Under the pieces are notes generated by a model. It worked only from the letters and a program-made list of their open reading frames with translations. It made no database searches and had not been told where the DNA came from. A program made the translations under genes and the position numbers. Below, one piece after another: positions 32,698 through 41,403 of a stretch of DNA of 64,000 bases (its first letter is position 1; each line of letters starts with the position of its first letter). This stretch comes from Streptomyces glomeratus (lineage in GTDB: Bacteria; Actinomycetota; Actinomycetes; Streptomycetales; Streptomycetaceae), in NCBI RefSeq assembly GCF_021462825.1, contig NZ_JAKEEB010000016.1, positions 1 to 64,000 of the forward strand, read 5' to 3'.

Positions 32698-33687
32698 CTA
32701 GGGCACGACCACGATCTTCCGCCCCACTCCCGCCGCGAACTGCTCCAGCGCCTCCGGGTACCGCTCCAACGGGACACGGTCGCTGATGAACACGTCCGGA
32801 TCGAGCACCCCGCCCGCGAACAGTTCGGCCGCCCGCTCGAAGCTGTGCAGCACCGCCATCGAACCGGTGATCGTGATCTCCTGGTTGTAGATGCGGTACG
32901 GGTCGATCGTGACCCGTGCCGCGTAGTCCGCGACCCCGAACTGCAGGAACGTGCCCGCCTTCGCCACCCGTCCCAGGCCGTCCTGGATCGCCGCCGCGTT
33001 GCCGGTGGCGTCCACCACCAGGTCCCAGCCCTGCGGGCGGTCCAGTTCGTCGGCGTTCGCCGCGGTCCCGGTGACACCGAGCCGGCGCGCGGTCTCCAGG
33101 CGCGCCGGGTTCACATCCACCACGTCCACGCTCGCCGCGCCGGTGCGCTTGGCCAGTTCCAGCATCATCAGGCCCATCGTCCCGGAACCGTAGATCAGCA
33201 CATGCGAGCCCAGCTGGGACTTCAGGACGTCGTAGCCGCGCACCGCGCAGGACAGCGGTTCGATCAGTGCCGCGTCCTCGGTGCGCACATGTTCGGGGAG
33301 TTTCACACAGTTGGCCACCGGCGCCACCGCGTACCGCGCCGCCCCGCCGGGCGTCGTCACGCCGATCGCGGCCCACCGCTCGCAGAGGTTGTTGTGGCCG
33401 GTACGGCAGTAACGGCATTCGTGGCAGTACAGGGACGGGTCCACGGCCACCCGGTCGCCGACCGACACCTCCGTGACCTGTGCGCCGACCCCGACCACCT
33501 CGCCCGCGAACTCGTGCCCGGGCACGATCGGCAGCTTGGGTGCGAACTCGCCCTGCAGGATGTGCAGGTCCGTGCCGCACAGTCCGCACGCCGCGACCTC
33601 CACGACGACCTCCCGGGCGCCGGGCGCCGGGTCCGGGATCTCCGTGACGACGGCGCGGCCCACGGACTCGATGACGGCGGCCTTCAT
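32698..33687 (-). CDS. Zinc-dependent alcohol (polyol-type) dehydrogenase
   Basis: A 329-residue MDR-family dehydrogenase. Catalytic zinc ligands are in ACGLCGTDLHILQGE and GHEFAGEV; the structural zinc cysteines are in CHECRYCRTGHNNLC; the NAD-binding GSGTMGLM loop is in the second half. The sequence is of the sorbitol/L-iditol or threonine dehydrogenase group. Its start overlaps the stop of the second permease (ATGA), so it is the last gene of the importer operon and probably oxidises the imported polyol to a ketose. Substrate is inferred from context. Confidence 0.88.
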   Translation of the reverse strand: MKAAVIESVGRAVVTEIPDPAPGAREVVVEVAACGLCGTDLHILQGEFAPKLPIVPGHEFAGEVVGVGAQVTEVSVGDRVAVDPSLYCHECRYCRTGHNNLCERWAAIGVTTPGGAARYAVAPVANCVKLPEHVRTEDAALIEPLSCAVRGYDVLKSQLGSHVLIYGSGTMGLMMLELAKRTGAASVDVVDVNPARLETARRLGVTGTAANADELDRPQGWDLVVDATGNAAAIQDGLGRVAKAGTFLQFGVADYAARVTIDPYRIYNQEITITGSMAVLHSFERAAELFAGGVLDPDVFISDRVPLERYPEALEQFAAGVGRKIVVVP

Positions 33688-34529
33688 TTCACGGCTCCCA
33701 ACGACAGGCCCTGGACCAGCTTGTCCTGGGCGGCGAACCCCGCGGCGAGCACCGGCAGGGAGACGACGAGCGACGCGGCGCACACCTTCGCCAGGAACAG
33801 GCCCTGGCTGGTGATGAAGCCGGTCAGGAAGACGGGGGCGGTCTCGGCGACCACGCCCGTCAGGACTCGGGCGAAGAGCAGCTCGTTCCAGCTGAAGATG
33901 AAGCAGATCAGGGCGGTCGCCGCGATGCCGGGCAGGGCGATCGGGGCCACCACCCGGGCGAGGATCACCGGCAGGCGCGCTCCGTCCACCCGAGCCGCCT
34001 CGATCACCGCGACGGGCACCTCGGCGAGGAAGGACTGCATCATCCACACAGCGATCGGCAGGTTCATGGAGGTGTAGAGGATGACCAGCAGCCAGACGTT
34101 GTCGAGCAGTCCGGCGTTCTTGGCGAACAGATAGACGGGCAGCAGGCCCGCCACGGCGGGCAGCATCTTCGTGGACAGGAAGAAGAACAGGACGTCCGTC
34201 CACTTCCTCACCGGCCGGATCGACAGCGCGTACGCCGCCGGCAGGGCGAGCAGCAGGACGCACAGCGTCGAGACCAGCGAGGCCACCGTGGAGTTGATCA
34301 GCGCCGGCCACGGGCTCGCCCCGCCGCCCGACCCGAAGAACTCGCGGTAGCCGTCCAGGGTGAGGGAGGCGGTGAAGGAGGGCGGGTTGGTCGCCGCGTC
34401 CGCCTCCGAGTGGAGGGACGTCAGGGCCATCCACGCGATGGGCAGGAAGAAGACGATGCCGGCCAGCCAGGCCACCAGGCCCAGGCTGCTGCCTCTGCGT
34501 ACCCGGCGCCGAGGAGCCGTGGTGCTCAT
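33684..34529 (-). CDS. Carbohydrate ABC transporter permease (MalG type)
   Basis: Second membrane subunit of the importer, 281 residues with six spans. The EAA loop lies in VAVIEAARVDGARLPVILARVVAPI, where it should contact an ATPase. N-terminal VAWLAGIVFFLPIAWMALTSLHS and C-terminal DKLVQGLSLGAVK ends are typical of MalG/SmoG proteins. Start ATG 34529 overlaps the end of the first permease by four bases. No ATP-binding subunit is encoded nearby, so it probably relies on a shared ATPase (MsiK in Streptomyces). Confidence 0.92.
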   Translation of the reverse strand: MSTTAPRRRVRRGSSLGLVAWLAGIVFFLPIAWMALTSLHSEADAATNPPSFTASLTLDGYREFFGSGGGASPWPALINSTVASLVSTLCVLLLALPAAYALSIRPVRKWTDVLFFFLSTKMLPAVAGLLPVYLFAKNAGLLDNVWLLVILYTSMNLPIAVWMMQSFLAEVPVAVIEAARVDGARLPVILARVVAPIALPGIAATALICFIFSWNELLFARVLTGVVAETAPVFLTGFITSQGLFLAKVCAASLVVSLPVLAAGFAAQDKLVQGLSLGAVK

Positions 34530-35461
34530 GCGCGGGACACCTCCTCGCGGAAGAGGGACGAGACCACGCGCAGGGCGAAGGTCGTGATGATGATCGAGCC
34601 GATGACCACCAGGACGCCCGCGGCCGAGGCGAGGCCGTTCTCATGGGCCTGGTAGAAGCTCTGGTACACGGTGTACGGCAGGTTCGCCGTGCCCAGTCCG
34701 CCGGACGTGATCGTGAAGACCGCGTCGAAGTTCTGCACGATGTAGATCGAGCCCAGCAGGCCGCCGAGTTCGAGGTAGCGACGCAGGTGGGGCAGGGTCA
34801 GATGACGGAAGATCTGCCAGTCGCTCGCGCCGTCGACCCGAGCGGCCTCGATCTGCTGCTGGTCCCGGCTCTGCAGCCCGGCCAGCAGGATCAGCATCAT
34901 GAACGGCGTCCACTGCCAGACCAGGGAGGCCTCGACCGCGAGCAGCGGGCTGTTGGAGAGCCAGTCCGGCTGGGGGCCGCCCACAGAGTGCAACAACCCG
35001 TTGATCAAGCCGTATTCGGGGTTGTAGAGCACATGCTTCCAGAGCAGGGCCGCTGCCACGGGCACCACCAGGAACGGGGCGATGAGCAGGGTGCGGACGA
35101 CACCCCGGCCGCGGAACCCACGGTCCAGCAGCAGGGCCAGTGCCAGGCCGAGGACCAGGCTGGCCAGCACCACCGCCACCGTGAGCAGCACGGTCGTCCA
35201 CACCGAGTGGCGCAGGGCCGCGTCGGTCAGCACCTGGCGGTAGTTGTCGACGCCGGTGAAGTGGCGGGCTTTGGGATAGAGGGCGTTCCAGTCGAAGAAG
35301 GAGATCACCAGCGTGGCCACGAACGGCAGCTGGGTCACCACGATCATGAAGACCAGGGCCGGCAGCAGCGGGGCCCGGGTGGCCCAGGCGCGCAGCCGGG
35401 CCGAGGGTTGTTTCACCGCCCGCACGGGGGCGGTCGTGAGGGGAGCCGTCGTCGCTGTCAT
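34526..35461 (-). CDS. Carbohydrate ABC transporter permease (MalF type)
   Basis: First membrane subunit, 311 residues, six spans. It has the EAA loop QIEAARVDGASDWQIFRHLTLPHL and the ALVFMIVVTQLPFVATLVISFFDWN first span common in polyol/sugar importers. It overlaps the substrate-binding-protein gene upstream (4 bp) and the second permease downstream (4 bp), so translation of the whole importer is coupled. Confidence 0.92.
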   Translation of the reverse strand: MTATTAPLTTAPVRAVKQPSARLRAWATRAPLLPALVFMIVVTQLPFVATLVISFFDWNALYPKARHFTGVDNYRQVLTDAALRHSVWTTVLLTVAVVLASLVLGLALALLLDRGFRGRGVVRTLLIAPFLVVPVAAALLWKHVLYNPEYGLINGLLHSVGGPQPDWLSNSPLLAVEASLVWQWTPFMMLILLAGLQSRDQQQIEAARVDGASDWQIFRHLTLPHLRRYLELGGLLGSIYIVQNFDAVFTITSGGLGTANLPYTVYQSFYQAHENGLASAAGVLVVIGSIIITTFALRVVSSLFREEVSRA

Positions 35462-36828
35462 CGTCCCTCGTACTCCTTGGAGATCTTCTCGGCGAGCTGC
35501 TGGGACTTCTTCAGGGCCGCGCCTGTGGACTGGCGCCCGGCGATGGCCGCGCTGATCTCCTGGGAGACCCTGGTGCCGAGGTCGGTGAACTCGGGGATGC
35601 CGACGAACTGGATGCCGGGCGCGGGGCGCGGCTGCACGCCGGGGTCCTTCGGGCGGGCGCTCTCGATGGCCTGCCTGGTCATCTCCTGGAAGGCGGCGGC
35701 CGACCTGCGGTAGTCGGCGTTCGTGTACGTCGACGCCCGCTTGCCCGCCGGGACGTTCGGCCAGCCGCTCGTCCGGCCGACCAGCTGCTCATAGCCCTTG
35801 CTCGAGGCCCAGGACACGAACTTCCAGGCCTTGTCGGGATTGCGGGAGGCCTTCTGGATGCCCCAGGCCCAGGTGTAGAGCCAGCCGGACGAGTCCGTCC
35901 TCTCCACGGGGGCGGGGGCGTAGCCGAGCCTGCCCTTGACCGGTGAGCCGGCCGCCTCCAGCAGTCCGGCCGCTGATGTGGCGTCGTACCACATGGCGAC
36001 CTTGCCCTGGGTCATGTCGTTGAGGCACTCGGCGAAGCCGGACTGGGCCGCGCCGGACTCGCCGTGGCTGCGGACGAGGTCGACATAGAACTTTGTCGCC
36101 TTCTCGAACTCGGGGGAGTCGAGACGGGCCTTCCAGTCCTTGTCGAACCAGGTGCCGCCGAAGGTGTTCACGACGGTGGTGAGCGGTGCCATCAGCTCGC
36201 CCCAGCCGGGCAGCCCGCGCAGGCAGATGCCTTTCATACCGGGCTGCGCGCCGTCCGCCTTCGCGGCGAGGCCGGCCACCTGCCGCCAGGTGGGGTGCGC
36301 GGGCATCGTCAGGCCCTTCGCGGCGAATACGTCCTTGCGGTACATCAGGAAGGACGACTCACCGTAGAAGGGCTGGCCGTAGAGCCTGCCGTCGTCGCCG
36401 GTGAGGGACTGGCGCATGGGCTTGAGGACGTCCTGCTCGTCGTAGGCCGGGTCCCTGGCTGTGTACGAGTCCATCTCGTGCAGCCATCCGTTGCGGGCGT
36501 AGATCGGTATCTCGTAGTTGGACAGGGTGGCGACGTCGTACTGCCCCGCCTGGTTGGCGAAGTCCTGGCTGATCTTGTCGCGGACGTCGTTCTCGGGCAG
36601 GACGGTGAAGTTCACCTTGATGCCGGTCTCCTTGGTGAAGTTCGCGGCGGTGAGCTTCTGCAACTCCACCATCTGAGGGTTGTTGACCATCAGGACGTCG
36701 AGGGAGTCGCCGCCTGAACCGGAGCCGCCCGCACCGACCCAGCAGCCGGAGATCAGCGGGGCGAGCAGCGTCCCTGCGGCGGCCGTGGCGAGCATGGCTC
36801 GCGGCCTTCGTCGGCTCTGGGTTCGCAT
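35458..36828 (-). CDS. Polyol/sugar ABC transporter substrate-binding lipoprotein
   Basis: A 456-residue family-1 extracellular binding protein. The signal peptide ends in a lipobox LISGC with C29, so it is anchored in the membrane by lipid. The fold matches SmoE-type binding proteins: DVLMVNNPQMVELQKLTAANFTKETGI at the start of the mature part and a GWLYTWAWGIQKASRNPDKAWKFVSW segment. ATG 36828 follows AGGAGCGATCC, and a TGTATCGGGATACA palindrome is 15 bp upstream. Sorbitol or mannitol is the likely ligand because of the downstream polyol dehydrogenase, but this is inference. Confidence 0.9.
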   Translation of the reverse strand: MRTQSRRRPRAMLATAAAGTLLAPLISGCWVGAGGSGSGGDSLDVLMVNNPQMVELQKLTAANFTKETGIKVNFTVLPENDVRDKISQDFANQAGQYDVATLSNYEIPIYARNGWLHEMDSYTARDPAYDEQDVLKPMRQSLTGDDGRLYGQPFYGESSFLMYRKDVFAAKGLTMPAHPTWRQVAGLAAKADGAQPGMKGICLRGLPGWGELMAPLTTVVNTFGGTWFDKDWKARLDSPEFEKATKFYVDLVRSHGESGAAQSGFAECLNDMTQGKVAMWYDATSAAGLLEAAGSPVKGRLGYAPAPVERTDSSGWLYTWAWGIQKASRNPDKAWKFVSWASSKGYEQLVGRTSGWPNVPAGKRASTYTNADYRRSAAAFQEMTRQAIESARPKDPGVQPRPAPGIQFVGIPEFTDLGTRVSQEISAAIAGRQSTGAALKKSQQLAEKISKEYEGR

Positions 36829-36842
36829 GGATCGCTCCTGGA

Positions 36843-36856
36843 TGTATCGGGATACA
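36843..36856. promoter_or_regulatory. Palindromic operator of the polyol importer operon
   Basis: TGTATC-GG-GATACA, a perfect 14-bp palindrome located 15 bp before the binding-protein start and 50 bp downstream of the deoR gene. It is a good candidate site for the DeoR-type repressor encoded next to it, which would act in the leader of the importer operon. Confidence 0.6.
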
Positions 36857-36906
36857 AGGGGCGCTCATCGGGACGGAGCGGCCCTGTGGGTGGGCGGGTT
36901 CGACGC

Positions 36907-37677
36907 TCAGACCCGGATGACCTGAGGGCCCAGCAGGGAGTAGCGGTGGGCCTCGGCGGCCGGCAGCAGCGTGCTCGTCACGATCGCCTCCAGCGCGCCG
37001 ACCTCGGCGAACCGGCAGAAGCTGACCGCCCCGAACTTGGTGTGCACGCCCGCGAAGACGGTGCGACGTGCGGCACGGATGGCCTGGGCCTTGACCTCGC
37101 TGACCGCGGGGTCGGGGGTGGTCAGGCCGTGTTCGCGGGAGATGCCGTTGGCGCCGATGTAGGCGAGGTCGACCACGAAGCCGGCCAGCATCTTGGTCGT
37201 CCAGTGGTCGACCGTCGCCAGCGTGCCGGCGCGGACCCGCCCGCCGAGGAGCAGGACCGACACGTTCCCGGACCCGGCGAGGGCGCCCGCGACCGGAAGC
37301 GACGCGGTGACCACGGTCAGCGGCCGGTCCGCCGGCAGGGCCTCGGCGATCAGCTGGGGGGTGAACCCCTCGTCCACGAAGACCGTCTCGGCGTCCCCCA
37401 GCAGCTCGGCCGCGGCGGCCGCGATCCGGCGCTTCTCGGGCACATGACTGGTGGCGCGGAAGGCGAGGGTCGTCTCGAAACCGGCGCTCTCCACGGGATA
37501 GGCGCCGCCGTGCGTACGGCGGACGAGCCCGTGGTCCTCCAGGGCACGCAGATCGCGTCGGACGGTCTCCTTGGCCACGCCCAGTTCCGCGGCGAGTGTG
37601 GTGACGTCGACCGAGCCCGTGCGGCGGGCGGCCCTGACGATCTCGCGCCGGCGTTCTTCCGTGGTCCTCGTCGTCAT
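36907..37677 (-). CDS. DeoR/GlpR-family sugar-phosphate-responsive repressor
   Basis: A 256-residue DeoR regulator. The HTH (VDVTTLAAELGVAKETVRRDLRALEDHGLVRRTHGGA, about 23-59) is the family signature; the sugar-phosphate-sensing domain has EKRRIAAAAAELL, VFVDEGFTP and VVTASLPVA. It lies 78 bp upstream of the importer genes on the same strand and probably represses them until a phosphorylated sugar appears. ATG/GTG start near 37677; the following gap towards udh has no ribosome-binding feature of interest. Confidence 0.9.
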   Translation of the reverse strand: MTTRTTEERRREIVRAARRTGSVDVTTLAAELGVAKETVRRDLRALEDHGLVRRTHGGAYPVESAGFETTLAFRATSHVPEKRRIAAAAAELLGDAETVFVDEGFTPQLIAEALPADRPLTVVTASLPVAGALAGSGNVSVLLLGGRVRAGTLATVDHWTTKMLAGFVVDLAYIGANGISREHGLTTPDPAVSEVKAQAIRAARRTVFAGVHTKFGAVSFCRFAEVGALEAIVTSTLLPAAEAHRYSLLGPQVIRV

Positions 37678-37986
37678 CGTCGCCTCCCGCCTTGAATCCG
37701 CTGTTCCGCGTGGCCGGGTCTCGCCATGGCTTGTTCCGTTCCTGGGAGCTCCGGCCGGTGCCCGTTCGGGCCCGGTGGGGCCCTTGGGGGCTTTTCTACA
37801 GCGGGTGTGCGGTGGTGACCAGGTCTGTTCCCTGCCCGTGTGTGCCCGATCCCGCCCGTTCGGCGGATGCGGTGCCCGTCGCGGACCTGCGCCGGAGCGC
37901 GGTGGCCGGTGGGATCGGGCAGCCCGCGTGCCCGGCGTGCGGGGCGGGCGGGCCCGTTCGGTGCCCGCCCGCCCCGGAGGGCCGGG
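37678..37986. other. Intergenic region deoR/udh without recognised features
   Basis: A 309-bp gap upstream of deoR and downstream of udh. It must contain the deoR promoter. I see G/C-rich short repeats (GGCCCGGTGGGGCCC near 37769) but no gene, no clear terminator and no strong promoter. Confidence 0.4.
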
Positions 37987-38796
37987 TCAGTACGGCCAGA
38001 TCGGCGGGTCGGTGACGAAGTGGCCGCCGAGGTACGCGTGCGCCGGGTTGCCCGGGTCCAGCTCGCCCTGCTCGGCGATCAGCTCGGCGGCGTAGGGCTC
38101 GGAGTCGTCCTGCGGCTCGTAGCCGAGCGCCCGTGCGCTGGTGAGGTCCCACCACAGGCGGGTGTTGGCGGAGGAGCCGTGGACGACGGTGTGTCCGACG
38201 TTCTCGGCGGTCAGGGCGGCGTGGAAGAGGCGGGCGCCGTCCCCGGGGCTCATCCAGACGGAGAGCATGCGCACGCTGGTCGGCTCGGGGAAGCAGGAGC
38301 CGATGCGCACCGAGACCGTCTCCAGGCCGTGCTTGTCCCAGTAGAACTGGGCGAGGTCCTCACCGAAGGACTTCGACAGTCCGTAGAAGGTGTCCGGGCG
38401 GCGCGGGGTGCAGACCGGGATCAGCGGGTCGTCGCCCCGGGGGCGCGGGGTGTAGCCGACCGCATGGTTGGAGGAGGCGAACACGACCCGGCGCACGCCC
38501 TCCTCGCGCGCCGCCTCGTACAGGTGGTACGTGCCCTCGATGTTCGCCTTGAGGATCTTCTCGAACGTGGACTCCAGGGAGATGCCCGCGAGATGGATGA
38601 TCGCGTCGACGCCCCGCACGGCCTCCCGCAGAGCGTCCCGGTCGGCGAGGTCCGCGGTGATCGCGTCCGGCTCGTCCTCGATCGGCCTGAGGTCCAGAAG
38701 CCGCAGCTCGTAGCCGTACCGGGGCAGCAGTCCCCGCATCAGGGTGCCGAGTCCGCCGGCGGCGCCGGTGAGCAGAACGGTACGGGGAGCGGGCAT
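37987..38796 (-). CDS. udh: Uronate dehydrogenase-like NAD(P)-dependent epimerase/dehydratase
   Basis: A 269-residue short-chain dehydrogenase. The NAD motif GAAGGLG is at residues 11-17; the catalytic S-N and Y138-x3-K142 (FYGLSK) are in place. The short length and the SSNHAVGYTPR and WWDLTSARALGYEPQDDSE segments fit bacterial uronate dehydrogenases, which oxidise D-glucuronate or D-galacturonate to the aldarolactone. The divergent neighbour kdgD, acting two steps later, strongly supports this. ATG 38796 has AAGGAG nine bases upstream; the longer frame to 38874 lacks such a site. Confidence 0.82.
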   Translation of the reverse strand: MPAPRTVLLTGAAGGLGTLMRGLLPRYGYELRLLDLRPIEDEPDAITADLADRDALREAVRGVDAIIHLAGISLESTFEKILKANIEGTYHLYEAAREEGVRRVVFASSNHAVGYTPRPRGDDPLIPVCTPRRPDTFYGLSKSFGEDLAQFYWDKHGLETVSVRIGSCFPEPTSVRMLSVWMSPGDGARLFHAALTAENVGHTVVHGSSANTRLWWDLTSARALGYEPQDDSEPYAAELIAEQGELDPGNPAHAYLGGHFVTDPPIWPY

Positions 38797-38901
38797 CCTC
38801 GAGATCTCCTTGTTCTCCGGTTCGTTCGCCTCCGGGGCGCCGGCGCGCCCCTCCGGCCCACTCACAGGCCGCACTCATGTACAGAATTCACACTCGTGGA
38901 C

Positions 38902-38931
38902 ACGCTAGGGAGCCGCGAACCGGCCCGTCAA
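38902..38931 (-). promoter_or_regulatory. Predicted udh promoter
   Basis: On the minus strand, -35 TTGACG (38931-38926), an 18-bp spacer and -10 TAGCGT (38907-38902). Transcription would begin near 38895, giving a leader of about 100 bases to udh. The divergent kdgD promoter has the same spacing. Confidence 0.5.
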
Positions 38932-38980
38932 GTGTCGCGCGCCGACGTGGAATACGCCTCCCTATTGCCGGTTTGCGCGC

Positions 38981-39010
38981 TTGACCCGCCCCGAGGTGGC
39001 GCCCTAACGT
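38981..39010 (+). promoter_or_regulatory. Predicted kdgD promoter
   Basis: TTGACC (38981-38986), 18-bp spacer, TAACGT (39005-39010), with a leader of about 83 bases to the kdgD start. A GGACAC motif occurs downstream of it (39030-39035) and again near the udh promoter (38898-38903), a possible shared regulator half-site. Confidence 0.5.
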
Positions 39011-39099
39011 AGACGCGTTCAGACATATGGACACGGATCAGAAACGTGTACCTATCCGGGACCGTTGCACGTGTCCGCGCCTGTTCAAAGGGAGAGCCC

Positions 39100-40041
39100 G
39101 TGACGTCAGCCCCTCTCGCCGCTCGGCTCAGCATCCCCAGCGGGCCGTTGTTCTTCCCCGTGACCGCGTACGGACCCGACGGCTCCCTCGCCCTCGACGC
39201 CTACCGCGCGCATGTGCGCAAGGGCGTCGAGGCGGGCGCCGCCGCCGTCTTCGCCTGCTGCGGCACCGGCGAGTTCCACGCGCTCACTCCCGAGGAGTTT
39301 CAGGACTGCGTACGGGCGGCCGTCGAGACGGCCGACGGGCGGGTGCCGGTCGTGGCGGGCACCGGATACGGGACCGCGCTCGCGGTGCGCTACGCGCGGC
39401 TCGCCGAGGCGGCCGGGGCCGACGGACTGCTCGCCATGCCGCCCTATCTGGTGGTCGCCGGTCAGGAGGGTCTGCTGCGGCACTACCGGGAACTGGCCGC
39501 GGCGACCTCGCTGCCGGTCGTCGTCTACCAGCGCGACAATGCCGTCTTCACCCCCGAGAGCGTGGTCGAACTGGCCCACACGGACGGTGTCATCGGCATC
39601 AAGGACGGACTCGGCGACCTGGACCTCATGCAGCGCATCGTCAGCGCCGTACGAACCGAGGTCCCCGGCGACTTCCTCTGCTTCAACGGGCTGCCGACCG
39701 CCGAACAGACCCAGCTCGCCTACCGCGGCATCGGCATCACGCTGTACTCGTCCGCGGTGTTCTGCTTCGTCCCCGAGATCGCCCTGGCCTTCCACAAGGC
39801 GCTGAACGCCGGCGACGACACCACCGTCCACCGCCTCCTCGACGGCTTCTACCGCCCGTTCGTCGAACTGCGCGCCGAGGGTCTCGGCTACGCCGTCTCG
39901 CTCGTCAAGGCGGGCGTCCGGCTGCGCGGTCTGGACGTCGGCGAGGTACGGCCGCCGCTGCACGAGCCGAGCGAGGAGCACATCGAACGGCTCGCCCGCC
40001 TCGTCGACCGCGGCCACGCCCTGCTGCGGGAGGGCATGTGA
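39100..40041 (+). CDS. kdgD: 5-dehydro-4-deoxyglucarate dehydratase
   Basis: DapA-superfamily enzyme that dehydrates and decarboxylates 5-dehydro-4-deoxyglucarate to 2-oxoglutarate semialdehyde. The 313-residue barrel has the KdgD features: FACCGTGEFHALTP at the site where DapA has TTGE, VVVYQRDNAVF (Y143) and the Schiff-base lysine K168 in GVIGIKDGLGDLD. The start is GTG 39100, seven bases after AAAGGGAGA. It is divergent from udh and coupled by a four-base overlap to an unknown gene downstream. The next enzyme, a semialdehyde dehydrogenase, is at 47619. Confidence 0.92.
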   Translation: MTSAPLAARLSIPSGPLFFPVTAYGPDGSLALDAYRAHVRKGVEAGAAAVFACCGTGEFHALTPEEFQDCVRAAVETADGRVPVVAGTGYGTALAVRYARLAEAAGADGLLAMPPYLVVAGQEGLLRHYRELAAATSLPVVVYQRDNAVFTPESVVELAHTDGVIGIKDGLGDLDLMQRIVSAVRTEVPGDFLCFNGLPTAEQTQLAYRGIGITLYSSAVFCFVPEIALAFHKALNAGDDTTVHRLLDGFYRPFVELRAEGLGYAVSLVKAGVRLRGLDVGEVRPPLHEPSEEHIERLARLVDRGHALLREGM

Positions 40042-41237
40042 GGTCGTCGGCGTTCCTCTACCCCTGGGACATCGCCGGTGACCCGGAAGCGGCGGACCGC
40101 GTCGCCGCGCTCGGCGTACGCCAGGCGACGCTCGCGTCCGCCTACCACTCCACGCGCGCCCTCACGCCCCGCCATCCGCGCCACCGCGTCGTGACGGCCC
40201 GTCACGCCGCCGTGTTCTATCCGCCGGACGCCCGTTGGGACGGCCGCGCCCTGCGGCCGTACCCCGCCGGGGACTGGGCTCCGGGCGACGCCTTCGGCGA
40301 GGCGGCGAAGGCGCTCACCGAGGCCGGCCTCGACGTGCACACCTGGGTGGTGCTGGCGCACAACTCCCGCCTGGGGGAGGAGCATCCGTCCACCTCGGTC
40401 GTCAACGCCTACGGCGACCGCTACCCGTGGGCGCCGTGCATCGCGCAACCGGGCACCCGCGCGTACCTGGTGGACCTCGCGGCCGAGGCGGCCGTGCGGC
40501 CGGGCGCCCGCGGCACCGAGCTGGAGTCGCTCGGCTGGTACGGCCTCGCCCATCTGCACGCCCACGACAAGACCGGCGGGGTGGGGCTCGGGGAGGCCGG
40601 ACAGTACCTGATGTCGCTGTGCTTCTGCGCCGTGTGCCGCGAGGGCTACGCGACGCGGGGCCTGGTCGCCGACGAGCTCGCGACGGCGGTGCGGGCCGCG
40701 CTGGAACCCCTCTGGCGCGGGGCGCCCTCCGGCGGGGGCGGCGCCCGGGCGGGCGAGGCCGGGAGCGGGGGAGGGTGGACGGGAGTCGAGAGGCTCCTCG
40801 GCGAGACCAGGGCGGCCGCCACGCGCGCGTGGCGCGACCACATGGCCCGCACCCTCCAGGAGGCGGCGGTGACGGCGGTCCGCGCGGTGGCGCCCGAGGG
40901 CTTCCAGGTGCTGCTGCACGCGGACCCGGCGTCGTACCACTGCGGGGCGAACGCGGGCGTCGACCCCGCGCACATCCTGTCCTTCGCGGACGGGGTGGTG
41001 GTGCCCTGCACGGGCGGCGCGGGCCTGCTGACGCCGTTCGCGGACCAGTGCCGGGACGGCGCCGTCCTCGCGGCCAATCTCACCGTGGTCTCCGGCATGG
41101 GAGGCAGCCCGGCGACGCTGGAGCGGGACGCGAGGGCGGCGGCGGAGCTGGGTGCCACGCAGCTGCGGCTCTATCACGCCGGCCTGGCGTCCGACGGCGA
41201 CCTGGAGGCCGTACGGACGGCGCTCGCCGTGCTCTGA
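40038..41237 (+). CDS. Unrecognised 399-residue protein coupled to kdgD
   Basis: Starts at GTG 40038, overlapping the kdgD stop (GTGA). I cannot name a family. It starts SSAFLYPWDIAGDPEAADRV, has alternating strand/helix segments suggesting a TIM barrel (VHTWVVLAHNSRLG, ESLGWYGLAHLHAHDKTG, FQVLLHADPASYHCG, ILSFADGVVVPC, QLRLYHAGL), several conserved-looking His, Asp and Glu residues, and a compact cysteine cluster SLCFCAVC. A Gly-rich loop near 230-245 looks variable. No signal peptide. It resembles putative glycoside-hydrolase-like barrels, and its coupling to kdgD implies a role in uronate or aldarate use, for example at the missing lactonase or dehydratase step; this is speculation. Confidence 0.75.
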   Translation: MRSSAFLYPWDIAGDPEAADRVAALGVRQATLASAYHSTRALTPRHPRHRVVTARHAAVFYPPDARWDGRALRPYPAGDWAPGDAFGEAAKALTEAGLDVHTWVVLAHNSRLGEEHPSTSVVNAYGDRYPWAPCIAQPGTRAYLVDLAAEAAVRPGARGTELESLGWYGLAHLHAHDKTGGVGLGEAGQYLMSLCFCAVCREGYATRGLVADELATAVRAALEPLWRGAPSGGGGARAGEAGSGGGWTGVERLLGETRAAATRAWRDHMARTLQEAAVTAVRAVAPEGFQVLLHADPASYHCGANAGVDPAHILSFADGVVVPCTGGAGLLTPFADQCRDGAVLAANLTVVSGMGGSPATLERDARAAAELGATQLRLYHAGLASDGDLEAVRTALAVL

Positions 41238-41403
41238 GCCGGTGCCACGGCCGCCGGCACCGCCGCGCCCGGGCCGCCGGACGGGAACCCGTTGGAACCT
41301 GTCGGTAATGCCCCTGGGGTGTGCCGGCACGCGGTCCTAACGTGGGTGTCCGTTCCCGCGCAGGCCGGCCGCGCAGCCCGCACGACTCCAGGAAGAGGCA
41401 CCC

